Shown here piece after piece: positions 1-8,123 of a stretch of 64,000 bases of DNA. Within the stretch, counting starts at the first letter, position 1. Every line of letters begins with the position of its first letter. The position numbers and the translations under genes are program-made. A model generated the notes under the pieces. The model was not told the origin of the DNA. It did not search any database and was given only the letters and a program-made list of their open reading frames with translations. Source of the DNA: Pseudonocardia sp. (GTDB taxonomy: Bacteria > Actinomycetota > Actinomycetes > Mycobacteriales > Pseudonocardiaceae). The DNA is taken from assembly GCF_025465255.1 (NCBI RefSeq), contig NZ_JAODNI010000108.1, positions 43,072 to 107,071 on the forward strand, written 5' to 3'.

Positions 1-1370
1 CACGCGTCGAGCATCGCGTCGAGCCCGGCGACCTTGACCCGCTCCGCTCCCCCGCGCACCTCGCCGAGCCGGATCTCCTCCGCGTCGAGATTGAGCCAGT
101 CGTCCCAGGTCACGGGCTCGACGCCGTACTCGGCGAACCGCTCGAAGATCGCGTCCCGGTCCGGGTACCGGGCCTCGGGCAGCTCCGCCAGGTCCTCCAG
201 CAGCTTCTCGACGGTCTCGAGGGCGTCGTGCTTGTTGGTCCCGATCACCCCGGTCGGCCCACGCTTGATCCACCCCGTGACGTAGGACCCCGGCACCGGG
301 ACCCCGTCCCGGACGACCCGGCCGCCGTCGTTGGGCACGACCCCGTTCTCCTGGTCGAAGGGCAGGCCCGGGATGGGCTCGCCGCTGTAGCCGATGGCGC
401 GGACGACGAGGCCGGCGTCGACCGTCTCCTGCTCGCCGGTGCCGAGGACCTTCCCGTCGCGGACCTCGTTGCGCTCCAGGACGACGTGCTCGACCCGGCC
501 GCCCGCGCCCTCCAGCCGCACGGGCGAGCGCAGGAAGTGCAGGTGGATGCGGCGGCTCGCGGTCCCGGGCTCGTTCCCGGCCCACGCCGTCAGCATCTCC
601 AGGTTCTGCTTCTGCCGGCGGTCCTCGGGCTCCTCGACCCCGGCCGCGAGGAGGCCGTCGTCGTGCACCAGGACGTCGACGTCGTCGAGCTCGCCGATCT
701 GCCGGAGCTCGGCCGGGGTGAAGCGCACGTGCTGCGGGCCGCGGCGGACCACCACGTGCACGTCGCGGACGGCGCTGCGCCGGAGCGTGGCGAGCACGTG
801 CTCGGGGACGTCCGTGGTGGCCATCTCGGCGGGCGCGCGGGCCAGCACCCGTGCGATGTCCAGGGCCACGTTGCCCGCGCCCACCACGACCACGCCCGGG
901 CTGTCCAGCAGCGGCTCCAGCACCGTGGCGTCGGGGTGGCCGCAGTACCAGCTGACGAACGCGCCGGAGCCGTGGCTGCCCGCGAGCTCCTCCCCCGGGA
1001 TGCCGAGGTCCCGGTCCAGCGAGCTCCCCGTGGCGTGGACGACCGCGTGATAGTGCTCGCGCAGGACGTCCAGCGGGATGCCGTTCTCACCCACCGCGAC
1101 GTTCCCGAGGAACCGGACCCTGGACCCGTCGGCGAAGGGCCGCTGCAGCACCCGGATCACGGACTTCATCTTCACGTGGTCGGGCGCGACGCCGTAGCGG
1201 ACCAGGCCGTACGGCGCGGGCAGGCGGTCGAGCACGTCGACGTCGACCGGGGTGACGTCCGAGGCGAGCAGCGCCGCGGCCGCGTAGAGGCCGGAGGGTC
1301 CCGCGCCGATCACCGCCACCCGGGGGCGTTCGGGCGGGGCGTTCGGGATCGGGGGCAGAGATGACGTCAA
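1..1370 (-). CDS. fprA: FprA-type ferredoxin-NADP+ reductase, C-terminus cut by the window edge
   Basis: FAD enzyme that passes electrons between NADPH and a ferredoxin. The visible frame has a Rossmann FAD motif near residues 18-30 (VIGAGPSGLYAAAALL), the adrenodoxin-reductase signature APYGLVRYGVAPDH shortly after, an NADP-binding motif near residues 155-170 (VVGAGNVALDIARVLA) and the late motif RGPTGVIGTNK near residue 365. I chose the TTG at 1370 because GAGGAG sits seven bases upstream and no ATG is close to the conserved start. About 456 codons are visible, which is the usual family length, so only a few C-terminal residues are missing. Two P450 genes lie in this window and need such an electron donor, but a direct link is inference. 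Function at family level is secure. Confidence 0.9.
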   Translation of the reverse strand, partial: MTSSLPPIPNAPPERPRVAVIGAGPSGLYAAAALLASDVTPVDVDVLDRLPAPYGLVRYGVAPDHVKMKSVIRVLQRPFADGSRVRFLGNVAVGENGIPLDVLREHYHAVVHATGSSLDRDLGIPGEELAGSHGSGAFVSWYCGHPDATVLEPLLDSPGVVVVGAGNVALDIARVLARAPAEMATTDVPEHVLATLRRSAVRDVHVVVRRGPQHVRFTPAELRQIGELDDVDVLVHDDGLLAAGVEEPEDRRQKQNLEMLTAWAGNEPGTASRRIHLHFLRSPVRLEGAGGRVEHVVLERNEVRDGKVLGTGEQETVDAGLVVRAIGYSGEPIPGLPFDQENGVVPNDGGRVVRDGVPVPGSYVTGWIKRGPTGVIGTNKHDALETVEKLLEDLAELPEARYPDRDAIFERFAEYGVEPVTWDDWLNLDAEEIRLGEVRGGAERVKVAGLDAMLDA

Positions 1371-1511
1371 TTGTCGCTCCTCACGTCGCGTGACGTGCGT
1401 GCCGCGAGGGCCGGCCTCAGGGGTGTCGACCTGCTTCGCGGCGGTGGTGGTGGGTGCGCGTCGGTCTGTTCTGCTGTGGTGTCTCCTGCGGGGGCGATTA
1501 TCACCCGCCGA

Positions 1512-2417
1512 TCAGTCGTTCGGGAGTACCACGACCGTTCCGGTGGCCGTGGCGGCGATCTTCCCGTCGTCGCGGACCAGCTCCGTGCGGACCGTCCGGA
1601 AGCGCCGGCCGTCCCGGACGACGGTCGAGCGACAGGTCAGCTCGCCGCTCAGCGGAACCGGGCGCAGGTAGTCGACGGTGGTCGTCAGCGGGCGGGACGG
1701 GGCCGGGTGGGCGGCCGCGAGGCGCGCCTGGGCCGCGTGGGCGATCGCCATGACCATGCCGCCGTGCACGTCGCCGCGCAGGTTCGCGATCGACGGGCTG
1801 AGCGGGAGGCGTAGCTCGGCCGGGTCCGTGCTGGTGGTGGTGCCGTCCAGGCCGGGCGGGAGGGCCGTGAGATCGAGTTTCGGAACGCCGGTGAAGTCCT
1901 TCCAGAACCCGCGGTGCTGCCCGATCGACAACGGGTCGACGACCATCGTGCCGGCGGCGTGCGCGATGAGGGTGCCGAGATCGTCCCGGACCGAGACGTG
2001 GCCGACGCCGCAGGTCCGGTCCTCGTGGACGCCGACGCCCTCGACGAGCAGGCAGCTCGCCCCGGCCGCGGGCGGCGCGTGGTGGTCGACGCGCAGTTCC
2101 ACGGTGGGCCCGCCGGACCGCGTCGAGGTGAACGTGTGCACGGCGATGCCGAGCGCGGTGTCGACGGCGACCGAGGTCACCAGGGCGCTGACGCGGCCGG
2201 TCGAGTCGAGCGTGCCGGGGCCGAGCGGGACCCGGAGCAGGACCCGGCCGCGGTCGATCTCGACCGCGGACAGTCCCGTGCCGCCCTCGACGGGCGAGCG
2301 GGCGAACCGCGACGAGAGCAGCGGGACGTCGTCGAAGCCGTCGCGCGCAGAGGCGGTCGGCTCGTCGAGCGCGGCGTGAGGGGCCGGCGGCAGTGCCGTC
2401 CCGACGTCGGGTTCCAT
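1512..2417 (-). CDS. Acyl-CoA thioesterase-like protein with two hotdog domains
   Basis: Protein of 301 residues made of two hotdog-fold halves, roughly residues 45-150 and 185-300. The second half carries the PaaI/YbgC-like segment GDVHGGMVMAIAHAAQARL followed by a strand-rich stretch ending in ATGTVVV. This arrangement is typical of actinobacterial acyl-CoA thioesterases that release CoA from small or aromatic acyl thioesters. The start is placed at the ATG at 2417, just before the conserved region; the frame stays open further upstream but that part overlaps the regulator gene and is unconserved-looking. Its neighbours do not reveal the substrate. The family assignment is good and the precise substrate is unknown. 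Confidence 0.75.
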   Translation of the reverse strand: MEPDVGTALPPAPHAALDEPTASARDGFDDVPLLSSRFARSPVEGGTGLSAVEIDRGRVLLRVPLGPGTLDSTGRVSALVTSVAVDTALGIAVHTFTSTRSGGPTVELRVDHHAPPAAGASCLLVEGVGVHEDRTCGVGHVSVRDDLGTLIAHAAGTMVVDPLSIGQHRGFWKDFTGVPKLDLTALPPGLDGTTTSTDPAELRLPLSPSIANLRGDVHGGMVMAIAHAAQARLAAAHPAPSRPLTTTVDYLRPVPLSGELTCRSTVVRDGRRFRTVRTELVRDDGKIAATATGTVVVLPND

Positions 2418-2469
2418 CCGGCCATCCTGCGACACCGCGCCCCACGAGCCGGGCGCGACGTGCCGCGCG

Positions 2470-3438
2470 TCACGCCGGGAGTGCGTCCCGTTCGTTGCTG
2501 CGGAAGGTGCGCCGGTAGCCCGCCGGCGCGACGCCGACGACCTTGCGGAAGTGGTGGCGCAGCAAGGTCGCCGAGCCGAACCCGCAGCGTGCGGCGACGG
2601 CGTCGACCCCGAGATCGGTGTCCTCCAGCAGCCGACGGGCATGCAGGACGCGCTGGCGGGTGAGCCAGCGGTGCGGCGTCGTGCCGGTCTCGGTGGTGAA
2701 GCGACGGGCGAAGGTCCGCTCGGACATCGCGGCGCGGCGGGCGAGGTCCGCGACGGAGTGCTCGACGTCGAGGTGGGTGAGCATCCAGTCCAGGACCGGG
2801 CCGAGGGAGTCCGCCGAGCACTCCGGGAGCGGGCGCTCGATGAACTGCCGCTGCCCGCCCTCGCGCTGGGGCGGGACGACCATCCTGCGGGCGATCCCGT
2901 TCACCACCGCACTGCCGAGCTCGCGGCGGACGAGGTGCAGGCACGCGTCGATACCCGCGGCCGTGCCGGCACTGGTGATCAGGTTGCCGTCGTCGACGTA
3001 GAGGACGTCCGGGTCGACGGTGACCTGCGGGTACCGGGCGCGAAGCTCCTCGACGCTGTGCCAGTGCGCAGCGCAGTTGCGGCCGTCCAGGATGCCCGCC
3101 GCGGCCAGTACGAAGACGCCGGAGCAGACCGTGAGCAGTGTCGCGCCGTCCGCCTCGGCCTGCCGCAGCGCGTCGAGGACCTCCTCGGGGAACTCGCGCA
3201 TCCGGGTGGCCGGGATGGCGACGAGATCGGCCCCGCGCAGCCCGTCGAGCCCGTACTTCGGCGTGACGTCGACACCGGCCGTGGTGCCGATCGGCTCGTC
3301 GGCGACCTGCCCGCACACCCGGAAGTCCAGGACCGGGAGGCCGTCGTCCGAGCGGTCCAGGCCGAAGACCTCGCACAGCACACCGAACTCGAACACGGCG
3401 AGCTCGGGCAGGACGAGAACGGCGACGCTCCGCAGCAT
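2470..3438 (-). CDS. GlxA-family transcriptional regulator (DJ-1/PfpI domain plus AraC helix-turn-helix)
   Basis: A 322-residue regulator. Residues 1-170 form a DJ-1/PfpI-like amidotransferase domain (SVAVLVLPELAVFEFGVLCEVFG at the start, VCSGVFVLAAAGILDGR in the middle) and the C-terminal 100 residues hold two AraC helix-turn-helix motifs, the second being GVDAVAARCGFGSATLLRHHFRK-like. The cysteine in VCSG is retained, as in most non-enzymatic GlxA regulators. Starting at the ATG at 3438 removes an unrelated upstream extension. It is divergent from a small membrane-protein gene at 3524, and short inverted repeats in the gap may be its operator. The target is unknown. Confidence 0.85.
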   Translation of the reverse strand: MLRSVAVLVLPELAVFEFGVLCEVFGLDRSDDGLPVLDFRVCGQVADEPIGTTAGVDVTPKYGLDGLRGADLVAIPATRMREFPEEVLDALRQAEADGATLLTVCSGVFVLAAAGILDGRNCAAHWHSVEELRARYPQVTVDPDVLYVDDGNLITSAGTAAGIDACLHLVRRELGSAVVNGIARRMVVPPQREGGQRQFIERPLPECSADSLGPVLDWMLTHLDVEHSVADLARRAAMSERTFARRFTTETGTTPHRWLTRQRVLHARRLLEDTDLGVDAVAARCGFGSATLLRHHFRKVVGVAPAGYRRTFRSNERDALPA

Positions 3439-3485
3439 GGCGCCAGCATACTGGCAGCATCTTTTCGTAGAGTGACTTCTCCGCC

Positions 3486-3501
3486 ACTTCTGGCAGGAAG
3501 T
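3486..3501. promoter_or_regulatory. Possible operator between the GlxA-type regulator and the small membrane protein gene
   Basis: ACTTCTGGCAGGAAGT has 5 bp inverted arms (ACTTC/GAAGT) and sits in the 85 bp divergent gap. TGGCAG-like half-motifs recur at about 3470 (ACTGGCAG) and, inverted, at about 3518 (ACTGCCA). An AraC-type regulator often binds its own divergent promoter region, so this is a reasonable candidate, but nothing beyond the short symmetry supports it. Confidence 0.3.
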
Positions 3502-3523
3502 AGATGAGCAGAAACTTACTGCC

Positions 3524-3757
3524 ATGACCGCAACAATTCTCGCCCTCGCCGCCGTCGCCCTGCTCGTCTTCCTCGCCGTCAGGGGTCACCGCACCGGTCG
3601 CCGCCCCTTCCGCCTCGACCAGTTCCGTCCAGCGGCGTCCCTCGGAGGCGTGTTCGCCGGACCGGCGCCCGTCGACATGGACCGGGAACGCCTGGTCGCG
3701 GACCTGCGGGCGCTGCCCGACTCGCCGGCCGACGTCGAGTACCGACTGCGCGTGTAG
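3524..3757 (+). CDS. Small membrane-anchored protein of unknown function
   Basis: Predicted 77-residue protein. Residues 2-20 (TATILALAAVALLVFLAV) form one hydrophobic segment, followed by a basic stretch (RGHRTGRRPFR) and a soluble tail of about 45 residues ending in ADVEYRLRV. This suggests an N-terminal anchor with the tail in the cytoplasm. It is divergent from the GlxA-type regulator and could be its target. No recognised family; codon composition looks like real coding sequence. Confidence 0.55.
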   Translation: MTATILALAAVALLVFLAVRGHRTGRRPFRLDQFRPAASLGGVFAGPAPVDMDRERLVADLRALPDSPADVEYRLRV

Positions 3758-3761
3758 CCCT

Positions 3762-3864
3762 GTGTGCGTAAAACATCGCTAGAACGAGATCCCACGCGCA
3801 CGACCCGGCGTGAGCTGCGGAGACGCGGCCAGGCCTACCCGCCCGACTGCCCGCGCGGGAGCAG
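3762..3864 (+). repeat. CTAGAA-loop palindromic element, copy A (convergent intergenic)
   Basis: The first 66 bases (3762-3827) align without gaps to the copies at 24678, 47369 and 60827. Bases 1-8 pair with 33-40 of the element and bases 15-17 with 24-26, around the invariant loop CTAGAA at 3779-3784; the middle of the stem is degenerate here. The conserved tail TGAGCTGCG follows. A second GC palindrome at 3847-3864 parallels the one after copy C. It begins four bases after the stop of the small membrane protein gene and faces the end of the AlkZ-like pseudogene, so it may also terminate transcription. Confidence 0.8.
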
Positions 3865-3882
3865 CGCATGCCGGGCCGGCGC

Positions 3883-4638
3883 TCACGTGTCGTAGAAGGC
3901 CGTCAGGCGCTCCGCCTCCTCGTCGATTTCCCGGCGCACCGGCCCCGGGAGGTCGTCGAACGGCTCGGGCACGACCTGGCCGTCCGTGTACCGCCAGGTG
4001 CGGCCACCCGGCCGTCGACCAGGAAGGTCGGTACGGACTGCGGCATGCGGGTGTGGAAGACCTTCTCCCGGTGTTCCGCCGGCAGGATCCGGGCGCGGGT
4101 GGCGTGCCCGAGCAGGAGCGCGGCGTCGAAGGTGGACAGGAACCGGACGGGCGCCGGGGTGTCCGCCGCCGGGAGGGGGCGCGCGGCAGGTCGAGCAGCT
4201 CGCCGCCGTCCGGATCCCGGAACCGGCGCAGCGTCATCCGCTGCAGTGCGGCGCGGGGCCTCGCCGATCGTCCAGCCCGCGTACCGGGAGACGCCCTTCG
4301 CCGACACCGGCCCGAACCCGCGCAGGCAGCGGGTGACCAGCAGCTCCTGGGCCGGCTCGAGCGCGACCGGGCGCGTCAGCCGGCCACCGGCCAGCCCGTA
4401 CACGTGCGCCCGCGGGAGGGGACGATCGTGCCGCCGGTCAGCGCAGCCGTGAAGTCCGCACGCCGGAAGCGGCGAGTCGGGACCACAGCCCCACGTAGCC
4501 GGACGGCGCGTACTGCGTCTGCAGCCCGCCGACCCGCTCCACGGCCTTGGCCGGCGCGAGCTCGGATCGTTCCAGCAGGAGCTGCCGGGCCAGCAGCGCC
4601 CGGTTCAGCTCGCCCCACGACAACACCCGCTCCACCAC
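3883..4638 (-). pseudogene. Decayed AlkZ-like winged-helix protein (HTH_42 / YcaQ family)
   Basis: On the minus strand the family sequence can be read only by changing frame several times: RALLARQLLLERSELAPAK and the GGLQTQ motif from about 4610 to 4460; FRRADFTAALTGGTIV to about 4415; an internal gap where roughly a third of the protein is missing; CLRGFGPVSAKGVSRYAGW to about 4245; LRRFRDPDGGELLDLP to about 4175; ADTPAPVRFLSTFDAALLLG to about 4010; and finally YTDGQVVPEPFDDLPGPVRR ending at the TGA at 3883-3885. That is at least five frame changes plus a deletion. Intact members are winged-helix proteins related to the DNA-crosslink glycosylase AlkZ. Likely start is the GTG at 4638 after an AGGA. 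Confidence 0.8.
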
Positions 4639-4695
4639 GCGGACATCCTGCCGCGTCACCACAGCCGTTCCCGCGGGATTGTGCCCCGGGCCCCC

Positions 4696-4889
4696 GCGAG
4701 TCGCGCCCCACGACGCCGCGAGTCGCGCTCTGCGTACGCGCGAGTCGCGCTCTACGTACGCGCGAGTCGCGCTCCAAGACCCGCGAGTCGTGCTCCAGGG
4801 CCTGCGAGTCGTGCTCCAGGGCCTGCGAGTCGCGGCCCCGTGCCCGCGAGTCCCGCTCCTGGTGCATCCGAGTCGCGGCCTACCTGCGT
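4696..4889 (+). repeat. Nine-copy tandem array of a 21-22 bp unit with an 11 bp palindromic core
   Basis: The motif GCGAGTCGCG, or a one-base variant, begins at 4696, 4718, 4740, 4762, 4783, 4804, 4825, 4846 and 4868. The steps are 22, 22, 22, 21, 21, 21, 21 and 22 bases, so all cores lie on one face of the helix, two turns apart. In several copies the core CGCGAGTCGCG is an odd-length palindrome. The sequence between cores drifts, with two adjacent pairs nearly identical (units 2-3 and 5-6). It lies upstream of the AlkZ-like pseudogene, in a gap of about 580 bases with no gene. Confidence 0.85.
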
Positions 4890-4929
4890 GGCGAGCAGCG
4901 CCGCTACAACACGCAGGTCCGGCGCGCGC

Positions 4930-4994
4930 CATGATCGCCACGCCGACCGAAATCAGCCGTGCACGGCTGAAATCGGTCCGCCGTGGTGATCATG
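4930..4994. repeat. 65 bp imperfect inverted repeat
   Basis: The centre TCAGCCGTGCACGGCTGA is a perfect 18 bp palindrome; the flanks ACCGA/TCGGT and CATGATCGCCAC/GTGGTGATCATG extend the symmetry to the ends with a few mismatches and one single-base bulge. It lies between the phased array and the end of the flavin-monooxygenase operon. It could be a small non-autonomous element or a strong cruciform or terminator; there is no U-run or flanking duplication that decides this. Confidence 0.7.
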
Positions 4995-5013
4995 TCGAGG
5001 CGATCCGGACGCG

Positions 5014-5044
5014 GACGTCGCGCTCCACGTGTGCACGAGTCGTG
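5014..5044 (+). repeat. Two diverged outlying copies of the phased repeat
   Basis: GACGTCGCGCTCCACG at 5014 and CGAGTCGTG at 5036 resemble units of the array at 4696-4889 and are again about 21 bases apart. They lie just beyond the 65 bp inverted repeat, suggesting that repeat was inserted into, or grew within, a longer array. The rest of the stretch to 5180 shows no gene. Confidence 0.4.
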
Positions 5045-5183
5045 CGCTCAGCCGCACGGCGGCGTCGCTCGCCGTACCGCCCGCCGTAGCCAGCCGCGCC
5101 GCCATTTGACCACCTCCGGGCCACGGTCCGCGGCTACCGGGCGGCTCCCCGTCGGCGAGCGTCGAGGCCTCGGGTGCCGCGAT

Positions 5184-5218
5184 CCGCGACTCGGCGAACC
5201 AGGAGCGCCGACTCGCGG
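5184..5218. terminator. Hairpin after the flavin-monooxygenase operon
   Basis: Arms 5184-5196 (CCGCGACTCGGCG) and 5206-5218 pair with one mismatch around a 9-base loop, ending four bases before the stop codon of the minus-strand gene at 5222. There is no T-run, as is common in GC-rich actinomycetes. The arms contain the same CGACTCG core as the phased array. Confidence 0.5.
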
Positions 5219-5221
5219 GGA

Positions 5222-6520
5222 TCAGGTGGGGTACGGGAGGGCGAGGTGGTCCCGCAGGGTGGGACCGGTGTACTCGGTGCGGTAGCTGCCGCGGTCCTGG
5301 AGCTCCGGGATCACCCTGTCCACGAACGCGTCCATGCCCGTCGGGACGAGGTGCGGGATCAGGATGAAGCCGTCGCTCGCGTCCGCCTGGACCGCCTCGT
5401 CGATCTGCTCCGCCACCTGCTTCGGCGTCCCGACGAACGAGTGCCGCGCCGTCGTCTCGACGATCAGCTCGCGGATCGAGAGGTTCTTGGACCCGGCCAG
5501 CTCCCGCCACTCCCGCGCGAGCTTCGCCGTGTCCCGCTCGTGCCGGACCCGGCCGCGGGTGATGTTCACGTTCTCCGGGTCCGGGTCGACGTCCGGGAGC
5601 GGGCCGTCCGGGTCGTAGGCCGAGAGGTCCCGGCCCCAGACCTGCTCGAGGAACGCGATCGCCGTCTGAGGGGACACCTGCTCGTGCCGGATCCGCTCGG
5701 CGTTCTCCGCGGCGTCCGCCGGGGTGTCCCCCAGCACGAACGTGGCGGCGGGCAGGATCGTCAGGTCGGTGTCGACGCGGCCGTAGCGCGGCAGCCGGTC
5801 CTTCATGTTCCGGTAGAACTCCTGGCCGGCCTCGACGGTGCTGTGCCGGGAGAAGATCGCGTCCGCGGTGGCGGCGCCGAACTCGCGGCCCTGCTCCGAG
5901 TCCCCGGACTGGATCAGCACCGGATGCCCCTGCGGGCTGCGCGGCACGGAGAACCGGCCTCGGAAGGAGAACTGGCTGCTCGCGTACCCGACGACCGGCG
6001 CCTCGCTCCCGACCTCGGGGGCGCGGCTGAGCCACAACGCCTTCGCGGCCTCGAGCATCTCCCCCGCCCGCTCGTAGCGCTGCTCGGGCTTCAGGAACCC
6101 GCCGCGGCGGAAGTTCTCCCCGGTGAACGCGTCCGAGCTGGTCACGAGGTTCCACGCGGAGCGGCCGCCGGAGAGGTGGTCCAGCGAGGCGAACTGACGG
6201 GCCAGCTCGTAGGGCTCGTTGAACGTCGTGTTGATCGTCCCGGCGAGCCCGACCCGCTCGGTGACGGCGGCGAGCGCGTTGAGCACGGTGAGCGTGTCCG
6301 GCCGCCCGACGACGTCGAGATCGTGGATCCTCCCGCGGTGCTCGCGCAGCCGGAGGCCCTCGGCGAGGAACACGAAGTCGAACAGGCCGCGTTCGGAGGC
6401 CTGCGCGAAGTGCACGAACGAGGCGAAGTCCGTCTGGCTGCCGGACGCCGGGTCGCTCCAGACGGTGGTGTTGTTGACGCCCGGGAAGTGGGCGGCGAGA
6501 TGGACCTGCTTGCGGCTCAT
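5222..6520 (-). CDS. NtaA/DmoA-type FMN-dependent monooxygenase (luciferase-like)
   Basis: A 432-residue luciferase-like TIM-barrel enzyme of the nitrilotriacetate/dimethylsulfide monooxygenase group, which uses FMNH2 from a separate reductase and oxygen. Signature stretches include ERGLFDFVFLAEGLRLREH near residues 45-65, GTINTTFNEPYELARQFASL near 95-115, GGRSAWNLVTSSDAFTGENF near 120-140 and PVLIQSGDSEQGREF near 205-220. The start is the ATG at 6520, overlapping the stop of the preceding gene (ATGA). It is the last gene of a four-gene operon running 9250 to 5222. The substrate is unknown; relatives oxidise C-N or C-S bonds. Confidence 0.85.
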   Translation of the reverse strand: MSRKQVHLAAHFPGVNNTTVWSDPASGSQTDFASFVHFAQASERGLFDFVFLAEGLRLREHRGRIHDLDVVGRPDTLTVLNALAAVTERVGLAGTINTTFNEPYELARQFASLDHLSGGRSAWNLVTSSDAFTGENFRRGGFLKPEQRYERAGEMLEAAKALWLSRAPEVGSEAPVVGYASSQFSFRGRFSVPRSPQGHPVLIQSGDSEQGREFGAATADAIFSRHSTVEAGQEFYRNMKDRLPRYGRVDTDLTILPAATFVLGDTPADAAENAERIRHEQVSPQTAIAFLEQVWGRDLSAYDPDGPLPDVDPDPENVNITRGRVRHERDTAKLAREWRELAGSKNLSIRELIVETTARHSFVGTPKQVAEQIDEAVQADASDGFILIPHLVPTGMDAFVDRVIPELQDRGSYRTEYTGPTLRDHLALPYPT

Positions 6521-7668
6521 GCCCGCACCTCCCCGGCATGGCGGCCGGCCGGCCGGCGCAGCCCGAATCGTTCCCGCAGTGTGCCGGAACTCGGCGTCCC
6601 GGGCCGCGCGCCCGCCCCGACCAGCAGCGGGACCACCCCGTCGACGATCGCGTCCAGGCCGCTCGGCAGGGCCAGCGGCACGAAGGTCACGCCGTCCGCA
6701 GCGTGCGCCCGCACGACCTCCCCGATCAGCGCGGCCAGTCCCCCGGGGGTCCCGACGTGCCTGATCCCCTCCGGATCGGGCCCCGGCGTAAGCGCCTCCA
6801 GCCGGGCGAGCTCCTTCCGGGCCTCGGCGTCCGTCTCCCCGAGCAGGACCTCGACGTCCAGCAACACGGTGATCCCCGACGGGTCCCGGCCCGCCTCGGC
6901 GGCCGCGGCCTGGACGTCGAGGCGGGCGGTGGTGGCCTGCGCGATGCCCGGCGCCGAGATCCGCACGACGTCCGCGTGCCGCGCCGCGACGACCAGGGCC
7001 TCCGGATCGTCCGCCCGCACGACGACCAGCGGCTGGCCCTGCGGCGAGCGCGGCGTGATCGACGGGCCCCTCACGGAGAAGAACTCGCCCTCGAAGTCCA
7101 CGTAGTGCAGCTTGTCCCGGTCCACGTAACGACCGGTGGCCGCGTCGCGGATCACCGCGTCGTCCTCCCACGAGTCCCACAGCAGCCGGACGGCCTCGAT
7201 CACCTCGGCCGCCTCGAGCCACAGCTCGGACACCGGCGCGGCACTCCGGCGGCCGAACAGATCGGCCTCCTCGGGTGTCCGGGAGACGGCGACCTCCCAG
7301 CCCGCGCGGCCGGACGACACGAGGTCCAGCGTCGCGATCGCCTTCTGCACGTGGAAGGGCTCGGTGTGGGTGACCGTGACGGCCGGGACCAGCCCGATTC
7401 CCGGGACGACCGGGGCGACCCGCGCGGCGATCGCCACCGCGTCGAGCGAGTCCCCCAGCTCGTCCGGGTCCCCCGAGGGCGGGACGAACGAGTCCCTGAT
7501 CGCGACCAGGTCCAGCCCGCCCCGGGCCGCCGTCCGGACGAGCCGGACGTGGGGCGCGGCGTCGACCAGGCCCGGCACGTCCGCGCCGGGCAGCCGCCAC
7601 GCCCCGGGATGACGGCCCGCCCCGCCGATCTCGGCCGCGAGGTGAAGGGGGGTCTCGGGGCTGCTCAC
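6517..7668 (-). CDS. Second luciferase-like FMN-dependent monooxygenase of the operon
   Basis: A 383-residue luciferase-like monooxygenase. It lacks the long insertions of its downstream neighbour but keeps the barrel motifs: GLDLVAIRDSFV near residues 45-60, VPGIGLVPAVTVTHTEPFHVQKAIATLD near 85-110 and SSGRAGWEVAVSRTPEEADLFG near 110-135, followed by PQGQPLVVVRADD near 205. The GTG at 7668 overlaps the preceding stop (GTGA), so translation is probably coupled. The protein is shorter than NtaA-type enzymes, so the two are not duplicates and may act on successive intermediates or form a hetero-oligomer; that is inference. Confidence 0.8.
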   Translation of the reverse strand: MSSPETPLHLAAEIGGAGRHPGAWRLPGADVPGLVDAAPHVRLVRTAARGGLDLVAIRDSFVPPSGDPDELGDSLDAVAIAARVAPVVPGIGLVPAVTVTHTEPFHVQKAIATLDLVSSGRAGWEVAVSRTPEEADLFGRRSAAPVSELWLEAAEVIEAVRLLWDSWEDDAVIRDAATGRYVDRDKLHYVDFEGEFFSVRGPSITPRSPQGQPLVVVRADDPEALVVAARHADVVRISAPGIAQATTARLDVQAAAAEAGRDPSGITVLLDVEVLLGETDAEARKELARLEALTPGPDPEGIRHVGTPGGLAALIGEVVRAHAADGVTFVPLALPSGLDAIVDGVVPLLVGAGARPGTPSSGTLRERFGLRRPAGRHAGEVRA

Positions 7669-8123
7669 GAGCTTCCGTCGGCGGGGTGCAGGGCGCTGCG
7701 TTCGGATCCGCTCACCGAGTACCCCCGTTCGGCGTAGGGGAAGCCGTCGAGCTCGGTCGTCCCCGGACGTTGCTGATAGTAGGAGCGGATCTCGTGGATC
7801 AGCCCGTCGGAGAAGGTGAACCACTCGGCGCCGCGCGTCGCGACCCGCTCCGCGGATCCCTCGGGCCGCCAGAACATCGTCCACTCGATCACGGCCTCGG
7901 CCGGGCCGGTGAGCGCATGGTCGACCACCCATCGGGCGTCGATCCTCGCCTGGACCTTCCGCCAGTACCGGGCGAGGTGCTCGCCCCCGTGGACCGGTGC
8001 GGAGCCGAGGTTCGGCGCGAGGAACCAGTGCACGACCTCCGGATGCAGCGTGGACATCAGCAGATCGACGTCCCCGGCGCTGCAGCCGTCGTAGTACCGG
8101 ATGATCACGTCCAGCTCGTTCAC
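7665..8123 (-). CDS. SnoaL-like / NTF2-like protein
   Basis: A 152-residue protein with the cone-shaped NTF2/SnoaL fold pattern: ELDVIIRYYDGCSAGDVDLLMSTLHPEVVHW at the start, HGGEHLARYWRKVQ near residues 50-65, and TRGAEWFTFSDGLIHEIRSYY near 110-130. Such proteins are polyketide cyclases, dehydratases or small-molecule binding partners. It begins with GTG at 8123, overlapping the stop of the lyase gene, and its own stop overlaps the next start. Its place between a lyase and two monooxygenases suggests an isomerase or hydratase step in the same pathway. Confidence 0.75.
   Translation of the reverse strand: MNELDVIIRYYDGCSAGDVDLLMSTLHPEVVHWFLAPNLGSAPVHGGEHLARYWRKVQARIDARWVVDHALTGPAEAVIEWTMFWRPEGSAERVATRGAEWFTFSDGLIHEIRSYYQQRPGTTELDGFPYAERGYSVSGSERSALHPADGSS

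Noticed and set aside
4696..4889. CRISPR array
   Set aside because: The repeating core is about 10 bases and the unit 21-22 bases, too short for CRISPR repeat plus spacer, and there are no cas genes.
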